Assembly: GCF_902706225.1 (NCBI RefSeq)
Contig: NZ_CACSKB010000010.1
Location: 1 to 64,000 of the forward strand
DNA length: 64,000 nt
Reading direction: 5' to 3'
Source of the DNA: Microbacterium sp. 18062
GTDB lineage: Bacteria; Actinomycetota; Actinomycetes; Actinomycetales; Microbacteriaceae
Below, piece by piece: positions 63,600 to 64,000 of the stretch; position 1 is the first letter of the stretch, and the number at the start of each line of letters is the position of its first letter. The position numbers were made by a program, and so were the translations under genes. The notes beneath the pieces are model-generated. The model had not been told where the DNA came from. It did no database searches and saw only the letters and a list, made by a program, of their open reading frames with translations.

Positions 63600-64000
63600 T
63601 CACTGCAGACAGAATTCGTTCCCCTCGGGATCCTGCATCTGGTAATAGATCTCGGGCCAGGCGCCCCAGGTCTGGTCGACCAGGCGTACGACGGTGGCGC
63701 CGAGGGCGACGAGGCGGTCGCGTTCGGCATCGAGCTCCTCGCGCGACGGACGTCGTCCCGGGGTGGCGTTGATATCGAGATGGATGCGGTTACGCCCCTT
63801 CTTCGGTGCGACCGCGTGGTGGAAGTACAGGCGCGGTCCCTGTCCCTCCGGATCCTCCGCGAGCCCACGCCGGGCAAGGTCCTCGTCGGTCAGCCCCGCC
63901 GCCATCTGCTGTTCGCGCAGGTCGCCCTCCCACTCGAGCCGCGGGTATCCGAACACGTCGGCCCAGAAGTGCGACAGGCGGCGCGGATCGTCCGCGTAGA
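63600..64000 (-). CDS. Glyoxalase/VOC-family protein, 5' end outside the window
   Basis: The visible part, about 133 residues, contains DPRRLSHFWADVFGYPRLEWEG, RIHLDINATPG and IYYQMQDPEGNEFCLQ, the alternating pattern of a glyoxalase-like (VOC) fold with His and Glu metal-type positions. Substrate unknown. The start lies beyond 64000; an internal GTG at 63956 is not the real start. It converges on rsfS. Confidence 0.8.
   Translation of the reverse strand, partial: YADDPRRLSHFWADVFGYPRLEWEGDLREQQMAAGLTDEDLARRGLAEDPEGQGPRLYFHHAVAPKKGRNRIHLDINATPGRRPSREELDAERDRLVALGATVVRLVDQTWGAWPEIYYQMQDPEGNEFCLQ

Noticed and set aside
1-64000. CRISPR arrays, rRNA operons and an SOS box (GAAC-N4-GTTC)
   Set aside because: None of these was seen on reading both strands; no regularly spaced repeats exist in the window.

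Overview
The window reads as an ordinary stretch of chromosome from a very GC-rich (around 70%) Gram-positive actinobacterium, most likely a Microbacteriaceae member such as Microbacterium. This is inference from codon use, from -10 hexamers of the TAnnnT type sitting 6-7 bases before start codons (leaderless mRNAs), from an actinobacterial-type ileS T-box leader, and from gene order. From memory, the backbone resembles the Mycobacterium tuberculosis order Rv2478c-Rv2420c (ssb paralogue, ettA, thioesterase, truncated globin, pepN, rpiB, nei, tig, clpP1, clpP2, clpX, valS, folC, DUF4233, ndk, rne, rplU, rpmA, obg, proB, proA, nadD, rsfS). Lineage-specific blocks are spliced between these anchors.

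1-10.5 kb: the 3' end of an insertion-sequence transposase abuts an amino-acid permease that has lost its N-terminus. Next come tRNA-His, orn and tRNA-Arg, a divergent MocR regulator/YczE membrane protein pair around a perfect palindrome, an ssb paralogue with a strongly folded leader, a lipoprotein, ettA and two thioesterases.

10.5-20.3 kb: a leftward block with FAD dehydrogenase, truncated globin and MscS channel (the globin and MscS frames overlap), then a two-component system with an ABC exporter, then pepN.

20.5-34.3 kb: ferrochelatase, rpiB and a Nei-type glycosylase, followed by accessory genes: PaiB-like protein, amidohydrolase, Dps, acyltransferase, gamma-carbonic anhydrase, an HNH/DUF222 protein and a compact four-gene leftward cassette (30779-33351). 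That cassette looks like a type VII secretion substrate set with a glycine-zipper protein and an adjacent multi-pass membrane protein.

34.4-43.6 kb: tRNA-Gly, tRNA-Pro, tig, a TPR protein, clpP1, clpP2, clpX (protein folding and ATP-dependent proteolysis). Then a frameshifted gene with a GCAC repeat at the break, a DHFR/RibD-like reductase and an M3 peptidase.

43.6-64 kb: valS, a HAD hydrolase, T-box-ileS-folC-DUF4233-ndk, VKOR, RNase E/G, DUF4031, rplU-rpmA-obg-proB-proA, nadD-(unknown membrane protein)-rsfS, and the edge of a glyoxalase-family gene. This half is core translation, ribosome assembly, folate, proline and NAD metabolism, much of it in frames joined by 4-base start/stop overlaps.

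The four-gene cassette, the frameshifted gene, the repeat shared between an intergenic region and ileS, and the ssb leader are the least ordinary items.
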